From the NCBI GenBank assembly GCA_000727475.1, contig KL647290.1, positions 930,739-994,738 on the forward strand: DNA of 64,000 nt. Direction: 5' to 3'. Positions 35,919-47,590 of the stretch are shown here, in pieces. Every line of letters starts with the position of its first letter. Position 1 is the first letter of the stretch. The notes beneath the pieces are model-generated. The model ran no database searches. It saw only the letters and a program-made list of their open reading frames with translations, and was not told where the DNA came from. This stretch comes from Sarcocystis neurona (lineage: Eukaryota > Apicomplexa > Conoidasida > Eucoccidiorida > Sarcocystidae). Both the position numbers and the translations under genes were made by a program.

Positions 35919-36629
35919 TCAACTTGCCGAGCGCCTGGGAAGGGGCCAGGTGGCTCGTGCAGATGGGGGAGAGGAGCCGCGGAGTGGATAATGTTTAAGG
36001 CGCCTTCTTTTCGCTGTCTGCAATGCCGCAATCTGCTCCTCGTCCACAGCCATCCTGCGACGATATGCACGAGATCTCAGAATCATCGCAAGGACCAACA
36101 GGGCAACCGTAATCAACGAAGCCATAAGCAGGCAAATCGCCATGCCAACGTGATGTTCCGAAACGTACAGAAGCACCCCCCAAAGCGTAAGACCCATTAC
36201 CACTACCGCACCAACGAAGTACGCAAGTGCCGACTCGAAGAGGACCTTCTCAAGCACCTTCTGCTGACGACTAACTTGACCAACATCACAAGTAGTGCTG
36301 GTCGTTGTATGCTCACGAAGAAGCGGTGTCGGGGGCTCACGGTCTCGGTACGTACCGCTGACGGAAATCCTTGAGGCCTGTTCTGTGAAGACTGGAGGCT
36401 GCCTAAGAATAGTAGTAAATGTTGTAAGGGTACTAGGAGTACGGGTGGGGAGAGCTGGTAGGTATGAACCGTTCGTCCCCATGGGGGGTGTTTCCACTTC
36501 ATACGTGTTCGGAGCGCCCTCATTGTCACGGGTCGCCTCCACGACGCACGCGTACCAAAAGATGCACAGATGCCACAGAAGAATTGTGGTGCCACATTGG
36601 CAGCGTCTCTTAATGTGGTCCGTAGCCAT
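35919..36629 (-). CDS. hypothetical two-transmembrane protein, single exon
   Basis: An uninterrupted frame of 236 residues. Residues about 13-30 (GTTILLWHLCIFWYACVV) form a signal peptide or signal anchor. A Thr/Pro-rich luminal region follows (about 40-115), then two adjacent hydrophobic helices at about 134-156 (YFVGAVVVMGLTLWGVLLYV core) and 162-184 (GMAICLLMASLITVALLVLA core), then a basic tail with RSRAYRRR and AKRRR. The hairpin arrangement suggests an integral membrane protein. Such small Thr-rich proteins with a late hydrophobic hairpin are common among secreted organelle proteins of coccidia, but no specific family is recognised. The frame is the longest intronless one in the left part of the window, which is itself mild support. 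Confidence 0.5.
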   Translation of the reverse strand: MATDHIKRRCQCGTTILLWHLCIFWYACVVEATRDNEGAPNTYEVETPPMGTNGSYLPALPTRTPSTLTTFTTILRQPPVFTEQASRISVSGTYRDREPPTPLLREHTTTSTTCDVGQVSRQQKVLEKVLFESALAYFVGAVVVMGLTLWGVLLYVSEHHVGMAICLLMASLITVALLVLAMILRSRAYRRRMAVDEEQIAALQTAKRRRLKHYPLRGSSPPSARATWPLPRRSAS

Positions 36630-37191
36630 GAGTGCAGAGAAGTGAATATCGGTGACTTAGAAACCTGAAGACTGTATTAATGATGTGCGAGAGCGGAAGC
36701 AGTGAGTGACCACAATCGTAACAGCTGAGATACAGGAAGAGAAACTTCACGCGACGAAGTCAATTTTAAACTAGCGTGGTCACCCAAACGTGCGCTCTAA
36801 AAACTGCGAAAGCGTAGCCTAGTCCCTACAGACCGGATCGTCGCCGCAGAAGCGTGTGAAACGATCAAAACCAGTCACACTAAAACAGTGGTAGGGTATC
36901 AGAGGTGCCGTTAACTAGAGGTATGTCTATAGTTCTGCGGCACAATACCCTGGTCCATGAACTAGTTCCCGGCGGCGCTTACACGTAGGTCAGCATACCG
37001 TGACTCCACACTGTCCCCTCAAGGGGCGGCTACAGGGCAGAGGCAAGGAGGTGGCGGGAAGGAGGGGTTGGTGTACGTAGGAGGAAAGTTACAACAGTAC
37101 CGAAAAGACAGGTGGCCTGAGAATCTGGACCTAAGAAGATGATGCTTGAGTTGGCTGCCATGTGGAAGATTTGTAATGCGACGCCAGTTCG

Positions 37192-37783
37192 TCACGTGTA
37201 GCGCCACGGTGGTCCCTTTATACGGCACGTGTGCACACCTACGGCCATTTCGTGCAGATCTGTACTCACGTGTGTCTGTACCATGCGCGTCTCAATAGCA
37301 TTCACACCTGTGCCTACGGCCACACTCACGCTTAGCGACTGGAAAACGCCTTCTCTGTTGATGCAAGCGTAGACGACACCGGCGTATCCGTTGCTACAAC
37401 AGACAACTGGCATGAGTGATTCTTCTGGAATGGGTACGGCAAGTTCCTCACCCTGCAGGTAGAAAACGACTAGCCAGAGCGATACACTATTTCCAACACA
37501 TAGCAGGACGTGGAGACTCAACGGTGTGGACAGAAGAGGGAAAGAATAGCCGTCGCAAGTTCCCTGTGCCTGTACAAGATTCCAGAGTCGTTAGCTTAGT
37601 CCGCATCAACGCTACCTCCGACAATCCCTCTTTACAAAATTCAAGGTCGCAGGCTGATTCATCTGTGCGCTTTTTGACGTTGTAGTGTGTGAAGCTGACT
37701 TCGTCTCTCCACAGCTCTTTTTCGATATTCCTGCCATTAAAGGAGGGTGATATCCTGATCGTGGTGTGAAGTCTGCGCTTCAT
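37192..37783 (-). CDS. possible TA4/SAG-like surface antigen, last exons
   Basis: A minus-strand frame at 37783-37616 ends in a donor GAG/GTAGCG. An acceptor CTACCTGCAG joins it in phase 0 to 37452-37192, ending in TGA. The joined sequence reads ELWRDEVSFTHYNVKK, then ESACDLEFCKEG (C-x4-C), then GYAGVVYACINREG. The order V-S-F-x3-Y-N, a C-x4-C about ten residues later and a V-x2-A-C-I-N motif further on resembles the C-terminal half of the Eimeria TA4-type surface antigens, which are GPI-anchored sporozoite and merozoite coat proteins. Exons for a signal peptide and N-terminal half should lie above 37.8 kb and were not found; the first exon here may start at an acceptor near 37737 instead of the ATG. 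Alternatively the second exon alone, extended to 37521, is a single-exon protein with a hydrophobic start (MSLHVLLCVGNSVSLWLVVF). Confidence 0.35.
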
Positions 37784-38149
37784 ATTCCATACGCTCCTAA
37801 TGAGGAACTACTATTCGCGCATCGTTGTTCTTACTGAGCTGTGAAAGAACTTACGTATGCCTGCGCATTGATAGACCAGTGCAAAGATTTAAACCTATAC
37901 GTTTTTTTAAACTGGGTAGCAAGTGTGCGTTAGAGACGTTCGTGTCCGCACGGGAAACCTCGAGGCGATCGCGATACCACTCGTGCGTAGACCTGCGCGT
38001 ACGCCTCTGTGCATGTCTCTCTCTGTATTCACGTATGCAAATACTCGTACACAGACATGCGCATATATGTATATATATAGTTCCCCTCTATTTGTGGCCA
38101 GATCGCTGTACGTAAGGACGCTACAAGTGGTCACTGCGCTCGCATCCAA

Positions 38150-38763
38150 AGTATGTTATCGTTTCTGGTATAGGCGTACATATCGCACTAGCACATGCGT
38201 AACCGTCTTGGATTCGTCCGCGCCGCAGTACCTCAGCGGTACGTTGTCGCGACCGGTGCAACAACGTTTTTTTCGTACTTTGCAGAGTGCTTCCGAACGC
38301 TGGTTTACAAGACGTAGACACCCAGTGGATCTTCTAAAAGCGCGTATTAGGCACCTGCACGATCAACAGAGTGAAAAATATTAAATGGTCGTGAACCACC
38401 ATCGTGGGTCAGCTTCTAGACGTCATCGGTTCTTCTGTGGAAGGACAAAAGGCAATTCGTCTTGTTGATTATATTCAGTTTCATCAGTGTCTCGCTCAGA
38501 CATGAGCCCTCTTCATCGTCCTGGCATGTCGTTCTGCATCCAACAAGACGAGCTGCCCTCCGCCGGTAGCAGCCGGATTTGTACAAAAAAAGTCACGTGA
38601 GAGTAGACAACGAGCGCCTTTACCGTTACGTGCTTGGGACGTAATGAGATTTGTTTGTACGCCTTCACGTGGATGGATATGCGCACATGCAGTATCCATG
38701 GTTCACTGACGAACATACCCGCAATACATACTAAGCAATCCATTGCAACCGGTTTACAGGCAA
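38150..38763. other. transition between repeat-poor and repeat-rich parts
   Basis: Left of this point there are few simple repeats and exons are short. Right of it, exons are kilobases long with trinucleotide-coded homopolymers, and introns are microsatellites. The interval itself holds only short unassigned open frames. Confidence 0.5.
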
Positions 38764-41700
38764 TTATCTACCGAATCTACCAACCGCCAGCTCCTCAAAA
38801 AGTTGAAGAACGCGTCCAGCAGCATCCTTGATTTGGCGTGCCGCGGAGGATCTCTGCAACAGTGCAACAGCAGCGTATGCTGCTTGGACTGTTGGCACTA
38901 AGGCGGTAGACACTGCTGCAGTGGCTGCACTGCTCGCCTGATGCTTTTGAGTAGTTACTTCGTTTCTCTGGCCCTCCCCCTGGCCGGTCTCTCCATCTCG
39001 GTTTCGACTTTGTCCACTACCCTGCTGCTGCTGCTGCTGGAACTTCCTAGGATATAGAGGACGAGAAATAACTGCTTGCACGACAACGGAGAACGTGTTA
39101 AGTAGCTCCTTCTGTAGCGCCTTCCGCTGTCCAGCAGAAATCGCAGCGCGATGTGCGTGCTCGTCGTGTGCTGTGCTGTCCGCCTCTAGTGTCAGCATCA
39201 ACATCTGTGTGAGACGCTGCAATGTCCTCTGCAAAACGACCTCTCTATTTTCAACGCAAAATCCAACCCCGCAATTATTGTGTCCCTCTCGCCCAGAACG
39301 TCCTTCTTTAGCTGTCTCTTGCTTCGTGGCTAGCCAGCGCTGCGACACGTCTTCACCGATATCCACCAAATTTCCTCGCTCCGCGTAAAAGGCTGCTTCC
39401 ACTCTTCTTTCGTTGCATGCGCTACCGTCATTGGGACTCTTCTTTGTGAGCTTCTCTTCCACATTCACTTCTCTCCACTTAGGTGTATTTTCTCCATTTC
39501 CGCTTAGTCTTTCATTCAAAGGCGTCACGCACGCTGCAGCCCGTACATCTCTCGCGTCGTCCTCCTTCTGTTGCGACTGCTGCTCTCTTTGCCTCTCGTC
39601 TGTTTTCCAGGACTCCTCGCCACTGCGTCCCCACGGCAAGAAAGGGACGTCCAGCACCACGTTAGGATAAAAAGCACTTTTCCTTCTAGTTACCGCTGCA
39701 GGACCGTCTTGACAGTCTTTCTTCCTACGTGTCCCCCCCAAAATCAGACCCCTCACTGCAGCATTCGTGTTTCCGTCTCCCCCCGCGTCAAGCCACGAAT
39801 CTGGCAGCTTTTCGTCTATCTTACCACCTTCTTGCAATGCTGAGCAGCAGTTACAGGAAGCCTCTAAACTTCCAGGTGATATCCCACACAGCCCGTGTTT
39901 TTTTACCACTGTCGCAGCCAGTGCCAAGCACTCGCGTTTCACAAAGAGTCGGTTTGTGAGCACAGCAGCACCTACGATATCAACAAATCGCAACAGTTCA
40001 GCACGTTTGTCAGCAACACAGCGAAAGAACAGTCCGTCGAGGTGCTGCTGCTTGCTACTGCGAGCTTTCTGCGCCCAGCCTACAAGTCCTGCAGACAGCA
40101 GCTGAGTCGCTGCGCTTCCAGGCCACGTCAAGACTTGCTGCTCTCCACCTGTCCCTGCTTCTAACTGCATCAACTCTGTGCGCCTATCCTTCTCCTGGCT
40201 CGGCTCTGGTTTCTGCCTGTTCACGTCTACCTGCTCAAAATGCGGTTTCTGACATCGCTGACAGGACCAGGCGACGCCACCGGAGTACGCTGTTGTTGCG
40301 CCAGCGGAAAGTACGGCACCTGGCAGCTGGTAGAACGCAGCGACCTGCAGCTCAACACGAAACATATGTAGCAGCACCGCAAGGCATGCCTGCTGGCAGC
40401 TTGACGCTGCAGCTTTCTGCTGTAATTGCCGGCTCCTCCTGCAAATCTCCATCACTTCAACAGCGCGCCGCGCAAGACAAAGTTCAGCAGTGCACCAGCA
40501 TTCACGAAGGCACGAAACCATTTCTCTGTCCTCCCCGTGGAGGCTGCTCTCTGACTTGTCTTCAACGCGGCACTCTTCACCTAATTCAACAGCTTCTTCC
40601 CTATTCATTCTGTTAGTCTTCGTCGCGGCCGAAGGCCGGCAATCCCCGCTGGAACTGACGTGGCTGCTTCTGCCTACGTGGCACCTGTTTGAGCCCCGCT
40701 TGCTCAGGTTCTTCTCGATACGGGTGCCGGTGCTCGCGCTCCTGTACTCCCCCTCGCTCTGTAGGGACTCTTCAACACCGTATCCAGCAATCCTCACCTT
40801 GCTGCTGATGCGCCCAAGTCCCCGCACGCACTCAGACGGAGAAGTGTTCACAATAAGCGGCGGTAGAGCAGCAAGGGGCGCAGCTGTGTGCGTCGCCGCT
40901 CCGCTTGATATACGCGCTTTTCTGTTGCAGAGGGTGGAGGGCTGCTTTCTTATAGAGAGTTTGCAGGTCGTTACCTCAAGGCCCGGCCCGTCTGTGTCTA
41001 CCGCTGCTTCCGCCGTTGATACTCCTGCACCGTCGCGGCTCGGACGCCGGTCCTGCTGATTCTCGCGTGCGCAAAATTGGCGTCTCCACGCAAGAAGCGC
41101 ACACCAGAAAGCGACAACGTTACTGTCTCCTGTCTTGACGAACAGGTCAACTAAAGCCTGTTGTTGAGCACCCTGCTGTTTCCTTGCTGCTGTCTGTACA
41201 CCCGGCGTCACTTCACCCGAATTGCAGTGCGGCTGGTCGGCCTTCGCCGGTCGCGCTGCCCCTGTCTCTGTCGCTGCTCCTGCAGCTGCGTCCCGCGTCG
41301 TAGTCCGTTTCGCGGACGGTGCGTCTCCTGCGGCCGCTGCGGCGCTCGCTGCTGCTGCGGCGGCCAGCGCTGCCACAGTCGGGGCTCCTTTACTCTTTTT
41401 GAGGACGGCAGCAGCATGGGCGCAGACGTCAAGGATAATTCGGTTAATCTTTTCGGCGAACTGCTTCCAGCGTGCAGCCAACAACGCATCTGCCTGAAAG
41501 TTGACGCGTCCAGCAGTACGCACGTAGATGAAACATAAACTGGCAAGAAGGTGCAAAGACGAGGAGAAGCGAGGGCTGGTACAGATGTATGTCTGCAGGA
41601 GAGCCGCCGCTCGAAGACGCAGCTCCATCTGCCGCTGCTTTTCCTTTCGAAGTTGTTGTCTTTGAGAAACCCGCGGTCCCAGGTTCTTCTTCAACGGCAC

Positions 41701-44700
41701 GTTGTACGCGTCTGGAGAGACACAGATACAACAGAACGTTGCTCTGCAGAAGAAAAAGTGACCAGAGGTGTCCTCCGGCACACTGCCCAAGGCTGTTGAC
41801 GACCTCTTACGCAAAAACACCAGGAAAGACGCACACGGGGAAGTCATGGATACCCGCCGCTCCACAGGTGCTTCCTAAGTTGTGTGCGCGACACACCTCT
41901 TTCTTAACATGTGTCCACGCACGCTTTTCGAAGAGGCAGTTGCTTCGCAAGGAAAAGTAGCGGCAGACGGAGCTGCGCGTTCGAGCTGCTGAGGCTCTTC
42001 TACAGAATAGAGCGCAGAGGCACATATGTCTGTACTACGCCTCTCGCTTCCCGTCTTCTCCGCAAGTGCGAACAGACGCGGAAAAGACGCCGAGGATAGA
42101 TAAAGAGCCTCCTACAGGCAGTCGTCGCCACCACGCCGTCATCACCACCATGTCGTCATCACCACCACGCCGTCATCACCACGCCACCGCCACCTCTCCT
42201 CTACCTACGTGTGCGACCCGATTCAAAAGAGCTGAAGAAAGCTCGATTTTCTGTTCACGTGCACCACCTCGTGCGTGGAGCGGTGGGTAAATCGGCGTAT
42301 ACATCTCTCCCAAATATATGCGTTGTGCCTCGAACAGGGAGGCTTCCCAAGAACCGAGGACACACACGCCTGTGAAGCAAAAAGATTCTACACACCTGCT
42401 ACACGAAAATTTCCCTTCTCCGTGTCCCTATGTACACGTGTGCTACGCATCTGCGTGCGTGCCAGTATCGCCCCAAGCACCTCCTCGAACAAACGTGCCC
42501 ATACCTACATGTTCTGGATCTGTTTAAAATACTTGCGAGCATACCCCTGTATTTACACTCATCCCCCAGGTGTACACAGACGTCTACGAAAGAGTCCAGG
42601 TGATTGTTAGCATGTGCGCATATGTCCAACACAGGTAACGTATGCTTCGCGCTATCAGGACGAATATATACCTACACACGTATATATACATATATATATG
42701 TATAGAGTGAGAAATATATATATATAGAGAGAGAGACAGTGTGTGTGTGTGGAATTCCTTTCTTCAAATGAAGAAGTATATGTAACATGAAACTGAAAGT
42801 GATATGAGTATCTCTGGGTCCTTTGCTTGTCTCGTCCCAAGCCTGGACCGAGCGGTCAGCGCACACGTGTCGCCTTGGCCACACGGGCAGGCCTACGTGC
42901 GTCGTTGCGAACCCCTACACCCTGCAAAGAAATAAGGAAGTCGCCTGCCTGCCGCACAGATAATTTACGCGCGTGTCTCTTCCTGCGAATAAACAGAGAA
43001 GCTCGTGCATCTCGTGTGAACGGAACGGACCCCTTCCACTACGCCTTCCAACCAAACGCCCTTCCCACACATATATTTATACATATATATACATACATAC
43101 ACACACATGTATACACACACACGTATACCCACATATATATATACACATATAAACACACACATATAAATATATAGGTACACACGTACACAGACAGATATAT
43201 GTACACATATATATATATACATACATACACGTGTATACACACACACATATATACACACGTATACACCCCCCCAAACACATATATACACATATACGTACAT
43301 ATATATACACGTATACACAGGCACGTGTACACACACACGTATACACACACATATATACACCTACATATATATATATATATATATATATATGTTCACACAC
43401 ATATACCCATAGCGTAGAAGCGCGCATTACCTGGCAGGACATCTCCGTCCTCATCCAGCAGTGCTCTGTACGTACACTCGAGATCGAGTTCGACGGACAA
43501 ACGGTCGTCGACTTCCTGGGCCTGTTCCTCTTTTTGTTTTTCTTTATTCCGGCCCCTGCGTAAAGTATCCTCACCATCCTGGTGGCGCTGCTGTTGCTGC
43601 TGCTTTTTCGGCTGCCGGGCATCGCCGGCCGTTGCTCCTGTCGCATCCACCCGGTGTTCGTGCTGGGTCTTGACGACCTGCAACTCCGCTTCCTGGCCAT
43701 TGCGAAGATTTATCCTCTTTTTCTTGAGATTTCTCAGTTCTTCTCTCGTTGCACCTTTCCCATTCAACCCGTCACAAACCGCCAGCCATGTGTTTGCTTC
43801 CTTCTCTCGGACTTCCCTCCTCTGTCGCTCTTTCTTGGACACTCCTTCAGCGGCTGCTGTCTCTGTTGTCTCATCTCCTTTTCTTCCTAAACTCGTCTCC
43901 CCTTCACCCACGCTATCGCTGCAACGGCCGCTGCTGCTGCTGTCGCTGTCGCTGCCTTCCTCCTGCTCTTCCTCCTCCCTTTCATCCGCCTCCTCCTCAT
44001 CCTCGTCGCTGCTGCTGCTGCTGCACGTGCTCCCGCTACTGCTGCTGCAGCTGCCCTCGGCCCTCCAGGGCTGCAGCAGCCGGAGTGCCGCTAGTCTGCT
44101 TGCCGCCGGCGTTGGCCTCGCTGCTGCTAAGTCAAGCAGCACGCCGAGAGTGTCGCATTTGGCAAAGCAGCAGAAAACTTTCCATAGGGACCGCCCCACC
44201 CCGCGTAGAAGTCCCCCGCCGAACCCGTCTCCTTCAACAAAAAGCAGCCGCACTGCACTTGCGGCTGTCTCCGAGAAGATGTCTTTGAACAAATCTGCCT
44301 CCCTTGCTAGGCTCCCTGTGTCTGTCCCTGCGACTTCCTTCTGTCCTGTTCTCCGCCCCGCCTCTCGTTCGCTCGCAAGTCTCGTCACGTCTTCGTCAAT
44401 CTCCCCAACACTCCGCTGGTTCTTTCCTGCCCTTTTTTTTCGATCCCGGCTCACGCCTTCCCTCCACGAAGCAGCGCCCTTCCTCGCACAGCCATCATCA
44501 GCCGTCACGCTCAGATCTGGCTGCTTCTGCTCCACCACTGCTCCTGCTGTGTCACCTTCTCTCCACATCTTCGTCTGCATGTAGTCAACGTACCGGCAAC
44601 GTCGCAACAGCTCTGCAGCTCCTTTACCCTGATCCACGAGCTGTGCCAGCACCACACAGAAAGTTGTCAGTTCTTCTTCATCAGCGTTCACTTCCAAGTC

Positions 44701-47529
44701 TTCACCGTCCGACGACTCTGCTTCCTGACGACCCACTGCACCTACCGCACTTCCTCCTCTTCTTCCTGCAGTTGCCGCTCGTTCCACCGCCGGCGCCGTA
44801 TGTGCCGCGTCAACGTCTCCTGCTGCCCTACGCACATTCGCGTGGGAGTCTTCTTCTTCTGCGGCATCTGTACCCGCAAAGCCCACCCTGCCTTCTCGTG
44901 GAAGTCGCATGCATCTGTCGCTTCCCTTGCCTTTCTGTCGTTTCTGTCTTGCACTGCCGTGCGACCAACATCTTTTCTCCTTCCCTTCTTCTTCGTCTTC
45001 TTCTTCCGTCTTTTCTTCACTCGATTCCTCTTCGTCTACGGCGTCGAGTTCCACCTCCTCTGCCGAAGCTGCGCGCTCTCTGGCCTCGTCTCTCTTCCCC
45101 TCTGCCAGGACGTTCATGTCAGTAGCTACAAGGTATGAATAGAGTCCGAGAGTCGCCAAAGCTGCTGCCAAAATCTGTGCTGCTGCTGCTGCGCCTGCCA
45201 ACTCCACCAGAGTAATGCCCGACGATCCTTCTCGGCCTGCGCGCCTCTGTGTCCCCTGTCCCGCGCGGCCACGTCTGTCTCCTGCTGCTCTCTCCTCTGC
45301 CTCTGTTTTTTCTGCTGCTCCAGCTGCCGTCTCTCCGTCTTCCATCTCGACCTCCTTGGGCTCTTTCTGTCGACTCTCCGCGTGCGCACTTTTTGCACGT
45401 CTTGACTTCTTGCTCTCGTAGCCCCCGCTCGACTGCGTCTCGTCTCCCCTGGGAGGAGCGTTCAACAGCTGTTGCTTCTCCTGCACCTGCGGTACTACAC
45501 CTGCAGTAGCCGCTACGGAAAACGCAGGCACGCAGTTCTCGTTTCTTCTTCGCTTCATCTGCTCTTTGCCCGCGTCACGCCACTGCGGCCGAGTGACCTC
45601 ATCAACGTTGCAAAGAAGCTCCTGAGCAACAGCGGCAGCTTCAAACGACAGGCATAGAATCCCCCCAACTTTGTCCTCCTCTTCTTCCTCCTCTCTAGGA
45701 CTGTCATCCGCCTCATCACGCTGCCCGTCTCCCGCGTCGCCGCTGTTGGAAATGAATTCTCTTTTTGCACGTGCTTGCTGCCTGTGAGTGCTGCTGTCAC
45801 TTCTCTCGTGTCTCTTCTCTGCTTCGTCCTCGCCATCGTCTTCTTCTTTGCTGCTGCGACAATTCAGCTTCTTCCCGGGTTCGACTCGTAGGCAGCGCAG
45901 CTGTGTTGCAGTCAGCCGCTCCAGCAGCTGCGTTCTCTTCGTTACTTCCGCCTGCAAAGAGACCAGGCCCGTCTCCGCCGACCGACCGCAGCACGACTTC
46001 TGCTGCTGTTGCTGCAGTGTGTTGTAGACTGACAGACCTCCTGCAGCAGAAACGCAACGCCTCTCCTCCTCTGCCGACGGTATGACGGCGGAAAAACAGA
46101 AGCTCCTGTACCGTCTTGCATCACGGCCGTCATCAAGGCCTCGGTTCCGCAGTACGGCCTTTCTTTTTCTCTGCTGCTGGAGTGATTCGGCTCTCACCCC
46201 GCCGTTTCGGCATGGGGCCTCACGGTGGCCAGCTGCAGCACACGCAGTAGCAGCAGTGGCTGCTTGAAGTGTACGAAAGAAGAGAAAGTGGGCAGCAACC
46301 AGGGAACGAACGAAGAAATTCTCCGTTGCTATTTGACACAACTCTTCAAAATCGCCTCCTTTGCTTCTTCTGCAAGCTGCTGCTCCCACCACGTGTGCTA
46401 CGACGTTGCCTGTCCCTTTTCCTGCCCGACACGTCTCCGCTGCTCTTGCCGTCTCCTCCACCGACGCTGCTGACGAAACGGTCCTCCCTGCGCTGTTCGC
46501 AGTCGCGGCTGCCTCTCCTCCGTCGTTTTCATCTGCTGTATCGCTAGCTTCTCCAACTGCCTTCCGCTTCCGCATTTTCTGCGTTTTTTCCCTGACCGAG
46601 ACCGGCGAGTTGTCCCCCTGGGTCTCCTGTTTCTCAGCGAAGGGACCTCCCCGCTCCGCGCCGTCCTGCGCAGGATCCGCTGCTGCTGGTGCTACTCCGC
46701 TGCTCAGACACACACGACTCCATCGCTTCATAATTTCTGCCGTTTCTCGAGAAAAGTGCAAAAGAAGTGTCTCACACATTTTTGCAGCACACTGGCCTCC
46801 CAGCTGCTGTTTCTCCGTCAGCAAAAACAACGGTGTCGGCGGCAGCGTCTGCGCCGTCGCTTCTACGTCCTCTCGCTTCTGCTTTGCCCACTCGCAACGC
46901 AGAAGCGACTTCCGTTGAGGAAGACGCACGAATGGATCCCCCACGAGTAGCTGCTGCTCCTGACCCTGCGCCTGCGGATCTCGCAGCTGTCGCCAGCGGT
47001 GCCCCATGCCCTCCTTAGCACTCCCGTCGTCGCCGGCCTTCTCGCCGAGCGCGGCGACGGCAGAACTTGCCAGCGTTACGGGAGAAGTTAAGAAGGTCGC
47101 CGGCAGCAGAGTCGCTGCACGTGGACGACGCGGCTGCTGGACTGGTGGCAAGGACACGCCACGCTGCTGCTGTTGCTCCTCCTCTTCCTCCTCCTGCCCT
47201 TCCTCGAGGCGAAAATTCAAGTTGGCAGAGAGAACGACAGACAGCAGAACCGAAGTGAACAGAGAAAAGGAAGGAGAGCTGCTTGCGAGGCGCTGCTGTG
47301 TAGAGGGACACACTCTTGGCAGACGCCCCGGCAGCGCTACGGCAGAAGACGACGACGACGAAGGAAATTCTCCGCAAGCCTCAAAGGCTGGATAGCAGAG
47401 AGGACGCGACGGGACGGGTGCGGTGGCTGCCTGCTGTAGGACGTTGAAGAGAAACTCTAACAGCCATGGCGTCGCCAACTTCCCCTCTCGTGCTGCGCTC
47501 CGCTTTGAAGCAGGTGGAACAGCAAACGC
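38764..47529 (-). CDS. very large low-complexity-rich protein, last two exons (MYBBP1A/POL5-like?)
   Basis: Two huge exons, 47529-43431 (1,366 codons and one base) and 41711-38764 (981 residues and a stop), join in phase 1 (donor CCAG/GTAATG, acceptor CTCTCCAG). The first alternates leucine-rich helical segments (WLLEFLFNVLQQA, LFTSVLLSVVLSA) with Glu-, Gln-, Ser- and Ala-rich runs. Near its end, LLRGVGRSLWKVFCCFAKCD precedes a long acidic stretch (DEDEEEADEREEEE), then a basic region and DRLSVELDLECTYRALLDED. The second begins with a charged helix (RKEKQRQMELRLRAAALLQ) and ends LQLFEELAVGRFGR. Leucine-rich repeats, a central acidic block and a charged helix after it resemble the nucleolar MYBBP1A/POL5 (DNA polymerase phi) family involved in rRNA gene expression, but the match is by architecture only. 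Coding status is strong; the family name is tentative. Further exons upstream fit in phase. Confidence 0.65.
42112..42196. repeat. CACCAC/GTCATCAC minisatellite in the giant gene's last intron
   Basis: About three or four degenerate copies of an 18-bp unit built from CGTCATCACCACCA lie in the 1.7-kb intron between the two largest exons. Confidence 0.7.
42661..42760. repeat. TA, GA and GT microsatellites
   Basis: TA-rich tract, then a short (GA)n and (GT)n run, inside the last intron of the minus-strand giant gene. Confidence 0.8.
43066..43395. repeat. (TA)n/(CA)n compound microsatellite, about 330 bp
   Basis: Alternating ATATAT and CACACA/ACGTAT blocks, ending only about 35 bp from the splice donor of the 43431-47529 exon. 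Confidence 0.9.
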
Positions 47530-47590
47530 CTGCGGACACTCAAGAGGCGCGTCAGCAGTGCTGTTGTGTGAAGAAAAACAGCAACTGGTG

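Noticed and set aside
41161..41538. Plus-strand Arg/Cys-rich frame
   Set aside because: It is antisense to the Ala/Thr-rich part of the 38764-41711 exon, with low-complexity composition and no motif.
43582..44584. Long plus-strand frames rich in Ser, Leu and Arg
   Set aside because: They are the complement of the Glu/Ala/Gln-coding minus exon. Trinucleotide repeats keep all frames open, and the minus frame alone joins to its neighbour in phase.
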